This document shows positions 18,353 through 26,521 of a DNA stretch of 64,000 nt, in pieces. The stretch's first letter is position 1; every line of letters begins with the position of its first letter. Location: NCBI GenBank assembly GCA_035534235.1, contig DATLSH010000033.1:3621-67620 (forward strand), written 5' to 3'. A program made the position numbers and the translations under genes. Below the pieces are notes generated by a model. It saw only the letters and a program-made list of their open reading frames with translations. It did no database searches and was not told the DNA's origin. The DNA comes from Bog-473 sp035534235 (GTDB lineage: Bacteria; Actinomycetota; Acidimicrobiia; Acidimicrobiales; RAAP-2).

Positions 18353-19351
18353 CTACCCGATCAGCCCGAGCTCCCGCACATCGGCGCGCTCCCCGATCAG
18401 CTCCTCGGTGGTCACCGCGATGCGCTCCTTGGCGAAAGCGTCGTGGGCAAAGCCCTTGACGACCGACCACTTGCCCGCACCGTCGGCGATGACGGGAAAG
18501 CCGAACTGCAGGCCCTCGGGCACCCCGTACTCCCCGGTGCTGGCCACGGCCACGGAGACGCAGTCGCCGGCAACTGTCGTGGTGCGCAATCCGACCACGG
18601 TGTCGATGGCGGCGGCGGCGGCGGATGCGGCCGACGACGAGCCGCGGGCGTCAATGATGGCGGCGCCGCGCTTCTGCACCGTGGTGATGAAGGCGCCCTG
18701 CAGCCATGCGTCGTCGTTGATCACCTCGGGCGCCGGCCGGCCACCGATGTGCGCGTTGGCGAAGTCCGGGAATTGGGTGGCCGAGTGGTTGCCCCAGATG
18801 GCGAGGTTGGTCACGGAACCGACCGGTGCCCCGGCCCGGTGCGCCAACTGCGCCTTGGCACGGTTCTGATCAAGGCGGGTCATGGCGAACCAGCGGTCGG
18901 CCGGCACCTCGGGGGCGTTCGAGCGGGCAATGAGGCAGTTGGTGTTGCAGGGGTTTCCCACCACCAGGACCCGGACGTCGGATGCCGCGTGGGCGGCGAT
19001 GGCCTGGCCCTGGGGCTTGAAGATGCCGCCGTTGACGCTGAGCAGGTCCCCGCGTTCCATGCCGGCCTTGCGGGGAACCGAGCCCACCAGCAGGGCCCAC
19101 GAGGTGCCGTCAAAGGCGGTCTTGAGGTCGGAGGTGGCCACGATGTCGGTCACCAGGGGGAAGGCACAGTCATCGATCTCCATGACGACGCCCTCCAGCA
19201 CGCCCAGGGCGGGCTCAATCTCCAGCAGGCGCAGCACGATGGGCTGGTCCGGACCGAGGAGCTGGCCCGAGCCGATGCGGAAGAGGAGGGAGTAGCCGAT
19301 CTGGCCGGCGGCGCCGGTCACAGTGACGTGGACGGGGTGCTTGGCTGCCAT
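18353..19351 (-). CDS. mdh: Malate dehydrogenase
   Basis: NAD-dependent TCA-cycle enzyme (332 residues) interconverting malate and oxaloacetate. The N-terminal VTGAAGQIGYSLLFRI binds NAD; GSVPRKAGMERGDLL holds the substrate Arg; VGNPCNTNCLIA, TRLDQNRAKAQL (Asp) and IWGNHSATQFPDF (catalytic His) are all intact and typical of the actinobacterial cytosolic-type Mdh. The ATG at 19349-19351 is preceded by AAAGGAA, while the longer frame to 19438 has no such site. icd ends 47 nt upstream, so the two TCA genes are probably co-transcribed. Confidence 0.96.
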   Translation of the reverse strand: MAAKHPVHVTVTGAAGQIGYSLLFRIGSGQLLGPDQPIVLRLLEIEPALGVLEGVVMEIDDCAFPLVTDIVATSDLKTAFDGTSWALLVGSVPRKAGMERGDLLSVNGGIFKPQGQAIAAHAASDVRVLVVGNPCNTNCLIARSNAPEVPADRWFAMTRLDQNRAKAQLAHRAGAPVGSVTNLAIWGNHSATQFPDFANAHIGGRPAPEVINDDAWLQGAFITTVQKRGAAIIDARGSSSAASAAAAAIDTVVGLRTTTVAGDCVSVAVASTGEYGVPEGLQFGFPVIADGAGKWSVVKGFAHDAFAKERIAVTTEELIGERADVRELGLIG

Positions 19352-19398
19352 GGTGTTCCTTTCTGAGTGCGGTATCCGGTGCGGCTGGGCTGAGGTGC

Positions 19399-20595
19399 TC
19401 AGAGCCGGTCGACGATGGCCGAGGCGAACTCGGAGCACTTGACCTCGGTGGCGCCCTTCATCAGGCGGGCGAAGTCGTAAGTGACGATCTTGTCGGCGAT
19501 GGTGGCCTCAAGGGCGCGCACGATGTCGGACGCGGCGTCGCCCCAGCCGATGTGCTCATACATGAGGACGCCGGAGAGCAGCACCGAGCCGGGGTTGACC
19601 TTGTCCTGCCCGGCGTACTTGGGTGCCGTGCCGTGGGTGGCCTCAAAGATCCCGTGGCCGCTGACGTAGTTGATGTTGGCCCCGGGGGCGATGCCGATGC
19701 CACCGACCTGGGCGGCCAGAGCGTCGGAGATGTAGTCACCGTTGAGGTTGGTGGTGGCGATGACGTCGAACTCGGCCGCCCGGGTCAGCACCTGCTGCAG
19801 GGTGATGTCGGCGATGGAGTCCTTGACCAGGAGCTTGTCGCCCGGGTCGCCCCCGCAGTCATCCCACCCGACGGCCACGTCGGCAAATTCCTCCCGGACC
19901 AGCTCATAGCCCCAGTCCAGGAAGGCACCCTCGGTGAACTTCTGGATGTTGCCTTTGTGCACCATGGTGACCGACCGGCGCCCGTGGTCCAGGGCGTAGC
20001 GGATGGCGGCCCGGACCAGGCGCTTGGAGCCCATTTCGGAGATCGGCTTGATCCCGATGCCCGACCCGTCGCGGATGGGCCAACCCATCTCCTCTCGGAG
20101 GAAGGCGATGAGCTTGAGCGCTTCGGGGGTGCCTTCCTGGACCTCGTAACCGGCGTAGACGTCCTCGGTGTTCTCCCGGAAGATGACCATGTCGACCAAC
20201 TCGGGATGCAGGACCGGCGAGGGGACACCGGTGAACCAGCGCACCGGGCGCAGGCACACGTAGAGGTCGAGGAGCTGGCGCAGGGCCACGTTGAGGGAGC
20301 GGATGCCACCGCCGATGGGGGTGGTCAGCGGGCCTTTGATCCCGATCAGGTCCTCCCGGAAGGCCTCCACCGTCTGGTCGGGAAGCCAGGTCCCGGTCTC
20401 GTCGAAGGCCTTCTGGCCGGCCAGGACCTCCTTCCAGGCCACGGTACGGCCGTGCTTGGCGGCGGCCGCATCCAAGACGAGCTTGGCGGCGGGCCAGATG
20501 TCGACCCCCGTCCCGTCGCCTTCAATGAAGGGGATGATGGGCTCGTCGGGGACGACGAGCGCGCCGTCGGCGCCCATTGCGATGCGATCTGCCAT
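19399..20595 (-). CDS. icd: NADP-dependent isocitrate dehydrogenase
   Basis: TCA enzyme (398 residues) of the homodimeric E. coli type that converts isocitrate to 2-oxoglutarate. GGGIRSLNVALRQ contains the active-site Ser, FRENTEDVYAG and VHKGNIQKFTEGAFLDWGYE are conserved, and HGTAPKYAGQDKVNPGS has the Lys-Tyr pair that selects NADP. The ATG at 20595 stands 7 nt after a -10-like TAGCAT, which suggests a leaderless mRNA. An ATG six codons further in (20577) is a less likely start. Confidence 0.96.
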   Translation of the reverse strand: MADRIAMGADGALVVPDEPIIPFIEGDGTGVDIWPAAKLVLDAAAAKHGRTVAWKEVLAGQKAFDETGTWLPDQTVEAFREDLIGIKGPLTTPIGGGIRSLNVALRQLLDLYVCLRPVRWFTGVPSPVLHPELVDMVIFRENTEDVYAGYEVQEGTPEALKLIAFLREEMGWPIRDGSGIGIKPISEMGSKRLVRAAIRYALDHGRRSVTMVHKGNIQKFTEGAFLDWGYELVREEFADVAVGWDDCGGDPGDKLLVKDSIADITLQQVLTRAAEFDVIATTNLNGDYISDALAAQVGGIGIAPGANINYVSGHGIFEATHGTAPKYAGQDKVNPGSVLLSGVLMYEHIGWGDAASDIVRALEATIADKIVTYDFARLMKGATEVKCSEFASAIVDRL

Positions 20596-20602
20596 AAAGG
20601 CG

Positions 20603-20632
20603 ATGCTAGGGGGCGAGGCGGCTGCGTCCCAA
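20603..20632 (-). promoter_or_regulatory. Promoter of icd (leaderless transcript likely)
   Basis: On the minus strand TTGGGA (20632-20627), an 18-nt spacer and TAGCAT (20608-20603) are followed after 7 nt by the icd ATG, with no ribosome binding site between. Confidence 0.5.
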
Positions 20633-20679
20633 TTGCGATGGGGGGTTCTCGGGCGGGGCACCGGTGCCGGCTGCGAGGC

Positions 20680-21246
20680 CTACGGGGGCGACGGCAACAA
20701 GGCGGCCAGGCGGGCGTGGGGCTGCGCGTCCGGACCCACGATGGCGGCCACCCAGTGCAGGGCCCGCCGGCTGTCGATGGCGGTACCCCACCGGACCATC
20801 TCTTCAATGTCGAGCCAGTCCTTGGGGCGGTCGAAGACCGCCTTACACACGATCAGGTCCTCGGGAGAGAGGATCGGGATCTCCACCGGGCCGAAGCGGA
20901 CGAGACGGGCGTGCTCGGCCATTTGGCGGTGGAACTCCAGGGTGGCGAAGAACACATCGAGGTAGGAGCCGCCCCAGTCCAGACGGGCCTGCCCATCGCG
21001 GGCGATGGTGGCCCGGTCGGCCAAGGTCACGGTGACGCCGAGGCTGGCGAACGCCCCCAGCACCGGATGGGCCGCCTCTGGCGGCAGGGTCACATTGACG
21101 TCAATGTCGGTGGTCGCCCGCGGGTTGCGGTACCAAGCCAGGGCAATGGCTCCGCCGAACTGGTGCGGAATGGCCATGGAGTCGAGCATCTCGTGAAGGG
21201 AGATGATCCGGGCGACCAGAGAGCCCACGTGGCCGATGGCCGTCAC
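20680..21246 (-). CDS. Nucleotidyltransferase-fold protein, AbiEii-like (possible toxin)
   Basis: A 188-residue protein with the minimal nucleotidyltransferase fold: FGGAIALAWYRNPRATTDIDVNV supplies the GG and D-x-D metal motif, a third acidic residue lies in YLDVFF, and LSPEDLIVCKAVFDRPKDWLDIEEM is typical of AbiEii/AbiGii-type proteins. Such enzymes act as toxins by modifying tRNA ends or proteins in type IV or related toxin-antitoxin pairs. Its ATG overlaps the stop of the upstream partner (ATGA at 21243-21246), so the two are translated together. Function as toxin is inference. Confidence 0.72.
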   Translation of the reverse strand: MTAIGHVGSLVARIISLHEMLDSMAIPHQFGGAIALAWYRNPRATTDIDVNVTLPPEAAHPVLGAFASLGVTVTLADRATIARDGQARLDWGGSYLDVFFATLEFHRQMAEHARLVRFGPVEIPILSPEDLIVCKAVFDRPKDWLDIEEMVRWGTAIDSRRALHWVAAIVGPDAQPHARLAALLPSPP

Positions 21247-21701
21247 TGCTGTTGGTCCGACGCGGGAGAGGGGGCGGCACGGTCGGCCACCAGGCGGGCC
21301 AGCGGTGGGAATCGTAGAGGCTCACGTGCAGGCGGCCGCACGAATGCGGTGACCTCCTCTGCGAACGCGAGAAGGTCGATCAGGGCCTCTCCCGGGTCCC
21401 GACGACCGGACTCCGGACGTGAACCGAGCGAACGAGCCATGCGGCGGGAGGAGTCGACGAAATGGCGCATCTCGGGCCCGGGAGGGTCCGGGGCGGCGGC
21501 CCGGACCGCGGCGGCCCGGACCGCGGCGGCCCGGACCGCGGCGTCGTCGAAGGGCCGGGACGCCCGTCGGCGGGCCGTGGCCAGCACTTCGTCGGTGAGG
21601 GTGGCGAAGTTGGCCAGGGTTCGAGCCCGGGGACCCTTGGGGGTGTGGACCGACTCACGGATCTCGAATCGCCCCTTCGGACGGGCCACCACAAAGGCCA
21701 T
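21243..21701 (-). CDS. Partner of the nucleotidyltransferase (antitoxin-like), with repeat expansion
   Basis: About 152 residues, basic and helical. The N-terminus MAFVVARPKGRFEIRES, then TPKGPRARTLANF, resembles small actinobacterial proteins found upstream of such nucleotidyltransferases; I know no proven function. Residues 55-71 contain RAAAV repeated from a 15-bp DNA repeat. ATG at 21701 lies 7 nt after a TAATAT box, so it may be leaderless; in-frame GTG 21731 and ATG 21725 are alternatives that would cover the operator. Antitoxin assignment rests on gene order and coupling. Confidence 0.6.
   Translation of the reverse strand: MAFVVARPKGRFEIRESVHTPKGPRARTLANFATLTDEVLATARRRASRPFDDAAVRAAAVRAAAVRAAAPDPPGPEMRHFVDSSRRMARSLGSRPESGRRDPGEALIDLLAFAEEVTAFVRPPAREPLRFPPLARLVADRAAPSPASDQQQ
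21495..21539. repeat. 15-bp tandem repeat, three perfect copies
   Basis: GGCGGCCCGGACCGC occurs three times head to tail inside the antitoxin-like gene and encodes five residues per copy (RAAAV register). The length stays in frame for any copy number. Confidence 0.9.
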
Positions 21702-21733
21702 ACCCACTATATTACCACTAGACATACCCACTA
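21699..21733 (-). promoter_or_regulatory. Three 12-bp direct repeats over the toxin-antitoxin promoter
   Basis: CATACCCACTA occurs at 21699-21709 and 21723-21733, with a degenerate copy (ATTACCACTA) at 21711-21720 between them, so the units repeat every 12 bp. The minus-strand -10 box TAATAT (21714-21709) lies inside the array and is followed 7 nt later by the ATG. This is the layout of an autoregulatory operator; the binder is presumably the encoded partner protein. Confidence 0.6.
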
Positions 21734-21881
21734 GAGCGGAGTGGGGAACGTTGGGCCCCAGGGGGAAATATCAGCCCAGGGAACAGTTCCTCGTCGCGAT
21801 CCCCACCGTTTCTCTTATCACCAGGAGAGGTGGGCACCAGTAATGAGCACCGAGCGGGCACGCCGGTTCGCTTCCTGGGAG

Positions 21882-22634
21882 CTAAGCCTCTCTGACCCTG
21901 GGGAGCAGCCGATACACGATGAAACTCGGAACGCCGACCGCTTGCTCCAGATCATCAGGGAACCGCCTGAGGGCTTCGGGGCTTGGCTGTGGCTCAGCGA
22001 TTCGATCAATGACGAAACCAGCATCTGCAAACGCGGCGGCCACGACAGAGAGGGGTCGGCTCCAAAAATGCTGGGTTGCTTCGACACTGCCCTTTTGCCA
22101 AGTGTCGGTGACCAGCTCGGTGTCAAAGTAGCCACCTTGCTGGGAGGGCAGTGGAGGAGCGAACGGGTGGTCGAGGGAGAGCACAACCCACCCTGTTGGG
22201 CGAAGGGCCCTGTGAAACGAGCGCAGAGGCGCGTCCCAAACTCTGAGGTAGTGGAGCGCCAACGAGCTGGTGATGCCGTCAAGTGTCCCGGGTTCCAAGG
22301 GCAAAGGTTCCGCGAGATCGGCCACGAAGAAGCGTCCCCTCGTGCCGCACCGTCGCCTTGTCTCTTCCACCATCGCTGGGCTGAGGTCGAACCCTATGAC
22401 GTCCGCACCCTCGTCGAGCAGCCACTCGCACTGCGCCCCCGACCCACATGCTGCGTCCAGCACAACCTTCCCCGCCAGCGGTCGAGGAACCAGAGAGCGA
22501 AGGGCTGGACGCTCAAGGTGGCCGTTGAACGGTCCATCGTCGGTCGTCGAGGCCCATACCGGTGCCAGTCGGTCATACGCCTCTCTGGTCAGCCGGGTGA
22601 GTTCGGCCTGGGTAACCGGCGGCTCGGCACTCAT
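21882..22634 (-). CDS. SAM-dependent class I methyltransferase
   Basis: A 250-residue methyltransferase with motif I VVLDAACGSGAQCEWLLDEG, the acidic loop GFDLSPAMVE, motif II-like FFVADLAEPLPLEPGTLDG and the post-motif VWDAPLRSFHRALRPTGWVVLSLDHP. It looks like a small-molecule methyltransferase of the UbiE/COQ5-like group. The gene is visibly less GC-rich than its housekeeping neighbours and stands alone between the toxin-like pair and the GT39-like gene. Substrate unknown. Confidence 0.88.
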   Translation of the reverse strand: MSAEPPVTQAELTRLTREAYDRLAPVWASTTDDGPFNGHLERPALRSLVPRPLAGKVVLDAACGSGAQCEWLLDEGADVIGFDLSPAMVEETRRRCGTRGRFFVADLAEPLPLEPGTLDGITSSLALHYLRVWDAPLRSFHRALRPTGWVVLSLDHPFAPPLPSQQGGYFDTELVTDTWQKGSVEATQHFWSRPLSVVAAAFADAGFVIDRIAEPQPSPEALRRFPDDLEQAVGVPSFIVYRLLPRVREA

Positions 22635-22685
22635 CAGTGCTTTGTAGCAGAAGCGGCGCCGGGTGCCTGGGGGATGGAGGGGGTT

Positions 22686-24227
22686 TCAGTCGTAGTGACG
22701 GAGCGCTAGCCACATACTCCCCCAGGGGTGACGTGGGCCAGTGCAGACATAAATGTGTCCACCCCACTCCTGGTTGTGCAGTCCGGCCGTGTTCGAGAGT
22801 GTGACCACCACGCGAACGTGCTGAAAAAAACGGCTGAGGTACGTGCCGTAGCGAGTCACGTCGAGGGGGCCGGGCGCCACGGCCACAACCGTGGTGGAGT
22901 TGGGGTTGCCGGGCCCCCAGAACCACTCGTTGTTGTGCCCGCTCACCGCAGTCGGAAGTCCGGCGCTGCGCCCCAGTTCGTTGATGGCACCGGCCTCGCC
23001 GTAGTCACCGGTGAAGATCACCGCATGGGCGCGCTGCTCCGCCGGCAAGGAATGCCACGCGCCGGCCACGGAGTGGACCAGCTCGGGCCATCCGACGGTC
23101 TCTGCGGGCACCTGGTTCACCTGGTACGTCCAGCCGATGTCCCGCGCCGGCAGGACAGGCAGCACGAGCGGCAGGGCGACCGCGGTGCTCAGAGCCGTCC
23201 AGCCCAGGAGGCGCCCGAGACGTTGCGGGTGGGCCGCCAACCATTCTTCGACGTGCACTGCCCCAGCGGCCAAGAGGTACACGTAGGCCCCGGCCAGGTA
23301 GTAGACCTTTGCCCCGGTCGTCAGGGCGAAGAACACGAACAACAGGCCGTATGCCCAAACGAGGGCCCGCCACAGGGGCCGGCCCGATCTCCAAAGGTGC
23401 GACAGCCCCAGCACCCACACCCAGGCCAGGGCGATGCTGACCATCAGCACCTGGCCGACGACCCAGCTGACGATGTTGCCGGCCCCGCCGTTCTCCTGAT
23501 TGAGGCGCGACGTCATGGCGACCGTGGGCCAGTCGTGTTGCGCCTGCCACCACACGTCGGGAACGGTGAAGCAGGCGGCGATGGCGGCGCCGGCGAGGAA
23601 CCAGCGGTTGAGGACGAGACGTCGACCCCCGCTCAAGAGGGCACCGACAAAGATGGCCACGGCGAAGAAGCCCACGCTGTGCTTGTTGGCCAACCCCAGG
23701 CCGAGGACGAGGCCTCCCACCAACCACAGGCGCAGGTTGCCGGTGCGCCCGATGCGCACGACGACGAGCGCCAAAGCCGCCCAGGCCAGGATGTCGAACG
23801 CCGTCGGGCCGAGCAGGTGGCCGGCACCCAGGACGGCCGGCATGGTGGCCGTCCCGATGGCCGCAAGCAGCTGGGCTCGCCGCCCCCCTCCGAGCTCTCG
23901 GGCCAAAAGCCCTCCGATTACCACCGTGGCGGCCACGGCCAACGACGGCCACAGGCGGAGACCGGGAAGCCACACGCCGAAGAGCGACGACGACAGCCGG
24001 GCCAGCAGCGGGGTCAAGATCGGCTGGTCGACGTACCCGCCTTGCAGGTGCCGGCCCGCGTCAAGGAAGTACAGCTCGTCACGGTGGAAGCCGTAGAGAC
24101 CCGAGACCGCCATCAGGGCGACGAACGACGCTCCGGCAACCGCCAGGACGCGCCGATCCACCGGTGCGAGCAGATCCGGCTCACCGCCCTTCGGGGGGAT
24201 CGTCGGCGCCGTGAGCATCCCGGACAT
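22686..24227 (-). CDS. GT39-like integral membrane glycosyltransferase
   Basis: A 513-residue protein with about ten hydrophobic helices. The first luminal loop GFHRDELYFLDAGRHLQGGYVDQPILTPLLARL carries the conserved Asp-Glu of the PMT/ArnT (GT-C) fold, which transfers sugars from polyprenyl-phosphate donors on the outer face of the membrane. The last 150 residues are an extracytoplasmic domain (FTGDYGEAGAINELG, WFWGPGNPNSTTVVAV). Length and topology fit actinobacterial GT39 proteins. Its acceptor is unknown. Confidence 0.85.
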   Translation of the reverse strand: MSGMLTAPTIPPKGGEPDLLAPVDRRVLAVAGASFVALMAVSGLYGFHRDELYFLDAGRHLQGGYVDQPILTPLLARLSSSLFGVWLPGLRLWPSLAVAATVVIGGLLARELGGGRRAQLLAAIGTATMPAVLGAGHLLGPTAFDILAWAALALVVVRIGRTGNLRLWLVGGLVLGLGLANKHSVGFFAVAIFVGALLSGGRRLVLNRWFLAGAAIAACFTVPDVWWQAQHDWPTVAMTSRLNQENGGAGNIVSWVVGQVLMVSIALAWVWVLGLSHLWRSGRPLWRALVWAYGLLFVFFALTTGAKVYYLAGAYVYLLAAGAVHVEEWLAAHPQRLGRLLGWTALSTAVALPLVLPVLPARDIGWTYQVNQVPAETVGWPELVHSVAGAWHSLPAEQRAHAVIFTGDYGEAGAINELGRSAGLPTAVSGHNNEWFWGPGNPNSTTVVAVAPGPLDVTRYGTYLSRFFQHVRVVVTLSNTAGLHNQEWGGHIYVCTGPRHPWGSMWLALRHYD

Positions 24228-24271
24228 CGCATGAGAGTAACGGCGCTTGACTTCGGGATGCCCCCGTTACA

Positions 24272-24410
24272 GAGCGGGACTCCCTTGGCTTCCTGGTTTG
24301 TCCCCAGGGTGCCGACTGGTCACATGTGAACTCCAGCAAGCGCTCCCAGCCGTCAGGGAGCTCTCCGGGCGCTCGTTCGCAGGCACACTCAGCACAATTG
24401 GTGTCGCGCC
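24272..24410. repeat. Dispersed repeat, copy A
   Basis: This stretch resembles 54899-55010 (copy B) and 53371-53499 (copy C). Shared landmarks include GAGCGG..CT.CCTTGGCTT.CTGG with B, GTGCCGACTGG with B, AGCAAGC and GGGCGCT with both, and CAGCAC..GGT.TCG.GC with C. Copy A has a GCTCCC/GGGAGC stem in the middle. It lies just after the true end of the frameshifted small gene on the minus strand. Confidence 0.6.
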
Positions 24411-24426
24411 GCTCCGGTCGAGAGCA

Positions 24427-24728
24427 TTAGTCGCGCCTGAGCGAGATCGCCAGCTTCGGCATGAAGATGGACGCGACGTACATCGGCCAGATCCTCCGTG
24501 GCAGCAAAAGTTGACGACTTCGCCATCGACCACCTCGAAAGAGTGATTTCGGCTCGAGTACCGACCCGCTCGAATTCGCAGCGTGCGGGGTCCAGGGTCG
24601 GCCGCCACCTCGACTGTCTCGCGCCATTCGAGTGATCCGACGCTCCTGCCGTCGAGCAAGATGTCAAATGTGCCGCGTCGCAATTCCCAGCCGAAGGCTT
24701 CTCTCCTCAGTCTGAGCGTCGCTGACAT
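24427..24728 (-). pseudogene. Small conserved beta-rich protein, broken by a one-base frameshift
   Basis: The N-terminal 70 residues (MSATLRLRREAFGWELRRGTF..., then VGSLEWRETVEVAADPGPRTLRIRAGRYSS) and a C-terminal piece read in another frame (WPMYVASIFMPKLAISLRR, stop at 24427) together form one protein of about 100 residues. The frame changes near 24495, within GGAGG, and is restored if one base is added. The uninterrupted frame runs on to 24267 with an unlikely Ser/Arg-rich tail through the dispersed repeat. I have seen proteins of this pattern as small actinobacterial hypotheticals, but no function is known. Either a recent pseudogene or a base-call error. Confidence 0.6.
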
Positions 24729-24795
24729 CGCCCACTCCCCTTTCCATCCGCGATATCCGTTCTCGTCTTAGAGGAATCGAGCTCATGCGAGAACG

Positions 24796-25530
24796 TCATT
24801 TGCCCACACCCATTACGAGACGCTCCCGATCGAACATCACCGACATGATCCGCCATCCGATGCCGTCAATGAGAAGCAGTCCGGCGGCGAGTCCGAAGGC
24901 AAAGGCAAGGGTCGGCTTGATCACATTCAGCGACATGAGCGCGACCACGGCGAGGGGGGGCAGGCTCGCGAACATGCCGAGCTGCTGGGCAACCCGTACA
25001 TCGCTTGAATGTGCCGAGATCGCCATGCCGACCCAAATCGACCAGCCGGCGAGCAGCGGCGTGAAGAGTAGCTGCACGAGAAGGTGCGAGCTCTCGAAGA
25101 CCGCCGATGCCACCGCTGGTTTCGCGAAAAGTGCCGTGCAGCCGAGGAATATGCCGAAGATGACGTAGGCGATCCCGAGCGTCGGGATGAGCGCGGCGAG
25201 ACCCTTACCCAGGAGGAACTCCTCACGCGGGATCGGCGTGACCAGGATGGGTTCGAGCGTGCCCTGTTCTCGCTCTCCCACGACTGAGTAGGCGGCGAGC
25301 GCAGAAGGCACCATCGCCGGTATGAGCATCATGTGGAGCATGGAGAGGCCGATTCGGGTGTCGAGCTTGTGGCTCGACACCACTGCGGGAATGGTGAAGA
25401 TCTCGACGATCGGCAGCACGATGAAGAGCAGCGGCATGAACGACATCGTGTAGATGATGAAGCGGTTGTGGCGGTAATCCCGTAGCTCATTTTGGAAGAT
25501 CGCCCGTACGCGGGTCCAGCTGAAGCTCAC
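24796..25530 (-). CDS. ABC-2-type transporter permease
   Basis: A 244-residue membrane protein with six hydrophobic segments and the ABC-2 permease block YSVVGEREQGTLEPILVTPIPREEFLLGKGLAALIPTLG, which includes the conserved GEREQGTLE loop. Such permeases pair with an ATPase to export drugs, lipids or peptides, or act in Na+ or antibiotic efflux. It is intact and overlaps the end of the upstream ATPase gene by 4 nt (ATGA). The ATPase is frameshifted, which would leave this permease without its motor if the frameshift is real. Base composition is lower in GC than flanking genes. Confidence 0.85.
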   Translation of the reverse strand: MSFSWTRVRAIFQNELRDYRHNRFIIYTMSFMPLLFIVLPIVEIFTIPAVVSSHKLDTRIGLSMLHMMLIPAMVPSALAAYSVVGEREQGTLEPILVTPIPREEFLLGKGLAALIPTLGIAYVIFGIFLGCTALFAKPAVASAVFESSHLLVQLLFTPLLAGWSIWVGMAISAHSSDVRVAQQLGMFASLPPLAVVALMSLNVIKPTLAFAFGLAAGLLLIDGIGWRIMSVMFDRERLVMGVGK

Positions 25531-26521
25531 TTCTGACCGACCTCCACGTCCTCGTCGATCAGCTCGAGGTAGACGTCTTCGAGGGAGTGACGCGACTCGG
25601 CGATCAAGAGCACGTCCGCGCCGGCTGCGACGAGCGAGCGCGTGACCTCCGGAGTGGCGATCGAGAGATCGGAAACCGCGAGCATGTACTCGCCTTGCTC
25701 GTTGAGTTCCCAGCCCTCGACGGCTGGGAGGCCGTTGAACACGCGATCGGGCTCTTTGAGTAGCGTGCTCACTCGCACCTCGAGCGTCTTCCTGAAGAGC
25801 TTTTCGCGAAGCTCGTCGGGTCGTCCGATCAGGCGCAGCTTCGTGTTCAAAATCGCCACCCGATCACAGAGCCGCTCGGCCTCCTCAAGACGGTGCGTCG
25901 TGAGGAAGATCGTCACGCCACGACTGCGAAGCGAGTCGATCAGCTCGTGGACCTCGCGAGCGGCGACAGGGTCGAGACCCGAGGTTGGCTCGTCGAGGAA
26001 CAGGACGGCCGGGTCGTTGAGCAGCGCCCGCGCCAGGCGGACCCGTTGGCGGAGGCCCTTGGAGAGGGAGCGGCAGGGATCGTTCGCGCGGTCCACGAGT
26101 TGACGGCGCGAAGGGCGTTGGTGATCCGCTCCTGCGCGTTGGGGAGCTCATAGAGGCCCGCGAAGCACTCGAGGTTCTCGGCCACCGTGAGGCGAAGATA
26201 CAGGCCCGGTGACTCCGGCATGATTGAGATGCACTTGCGGATGGCCTGGCCGTTTTCCGGAGTCAGCGAAAGACCGGCGACCATTGCGGTTCCAGAGCTT
26301 GGAGCGATCAGCGTGCCAAGGGCGCGGACCGACGTCGTCTTGCCGGCGCCGTTCGGGCCGAGGAAGCCGAAGACCTCGCCATAGCCGACCTCGAAAGAGA
26401 CATCCTCAAAGGCGAAGCGCTCTCCAAAGCGCTTGGACAGATGTTCAACGACAAGTGCGGGATTGCTCAGCCTGCCGTCGTGCGACGGATGACCAAGTTC
26501 GACCTCACCAGTGCTCGTCAC
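25527..26521 (-). pseudogene. ABC transporter ATP-binding protein, broken by a one-base frameshift
   Basis: The first part (from GTG 26521) has VVEHLSKRFGERFAFEDVSF and Walker A LGPNGAGKTTS; the second part, in another frame, has the signature LSKGLRQRVRLARALLNDP, Walker B VLFLDEPTSGLDP and the H-loop LTTHRLEEAE. The two meet near 26100: NALRAVN in one frame and VDRANDPCRSLSKG in the other. One base is missing between them; adding it gives the expected N-L-V-D-R. All motifs are otherwise perfect, so either a very recent mutation or a sequencing error. Partner of the permease just downstream. Confidence 0.8.

Noticed and set aside
20680..26521. Insertion sequence or prophage explaining the lower-GC accessory stretch
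   Set aside because: No transposase, integrase, terminal inverted repeats or tRNA attachment site was found. Only composition, frameshifts and one repeat copy hint at transfer.
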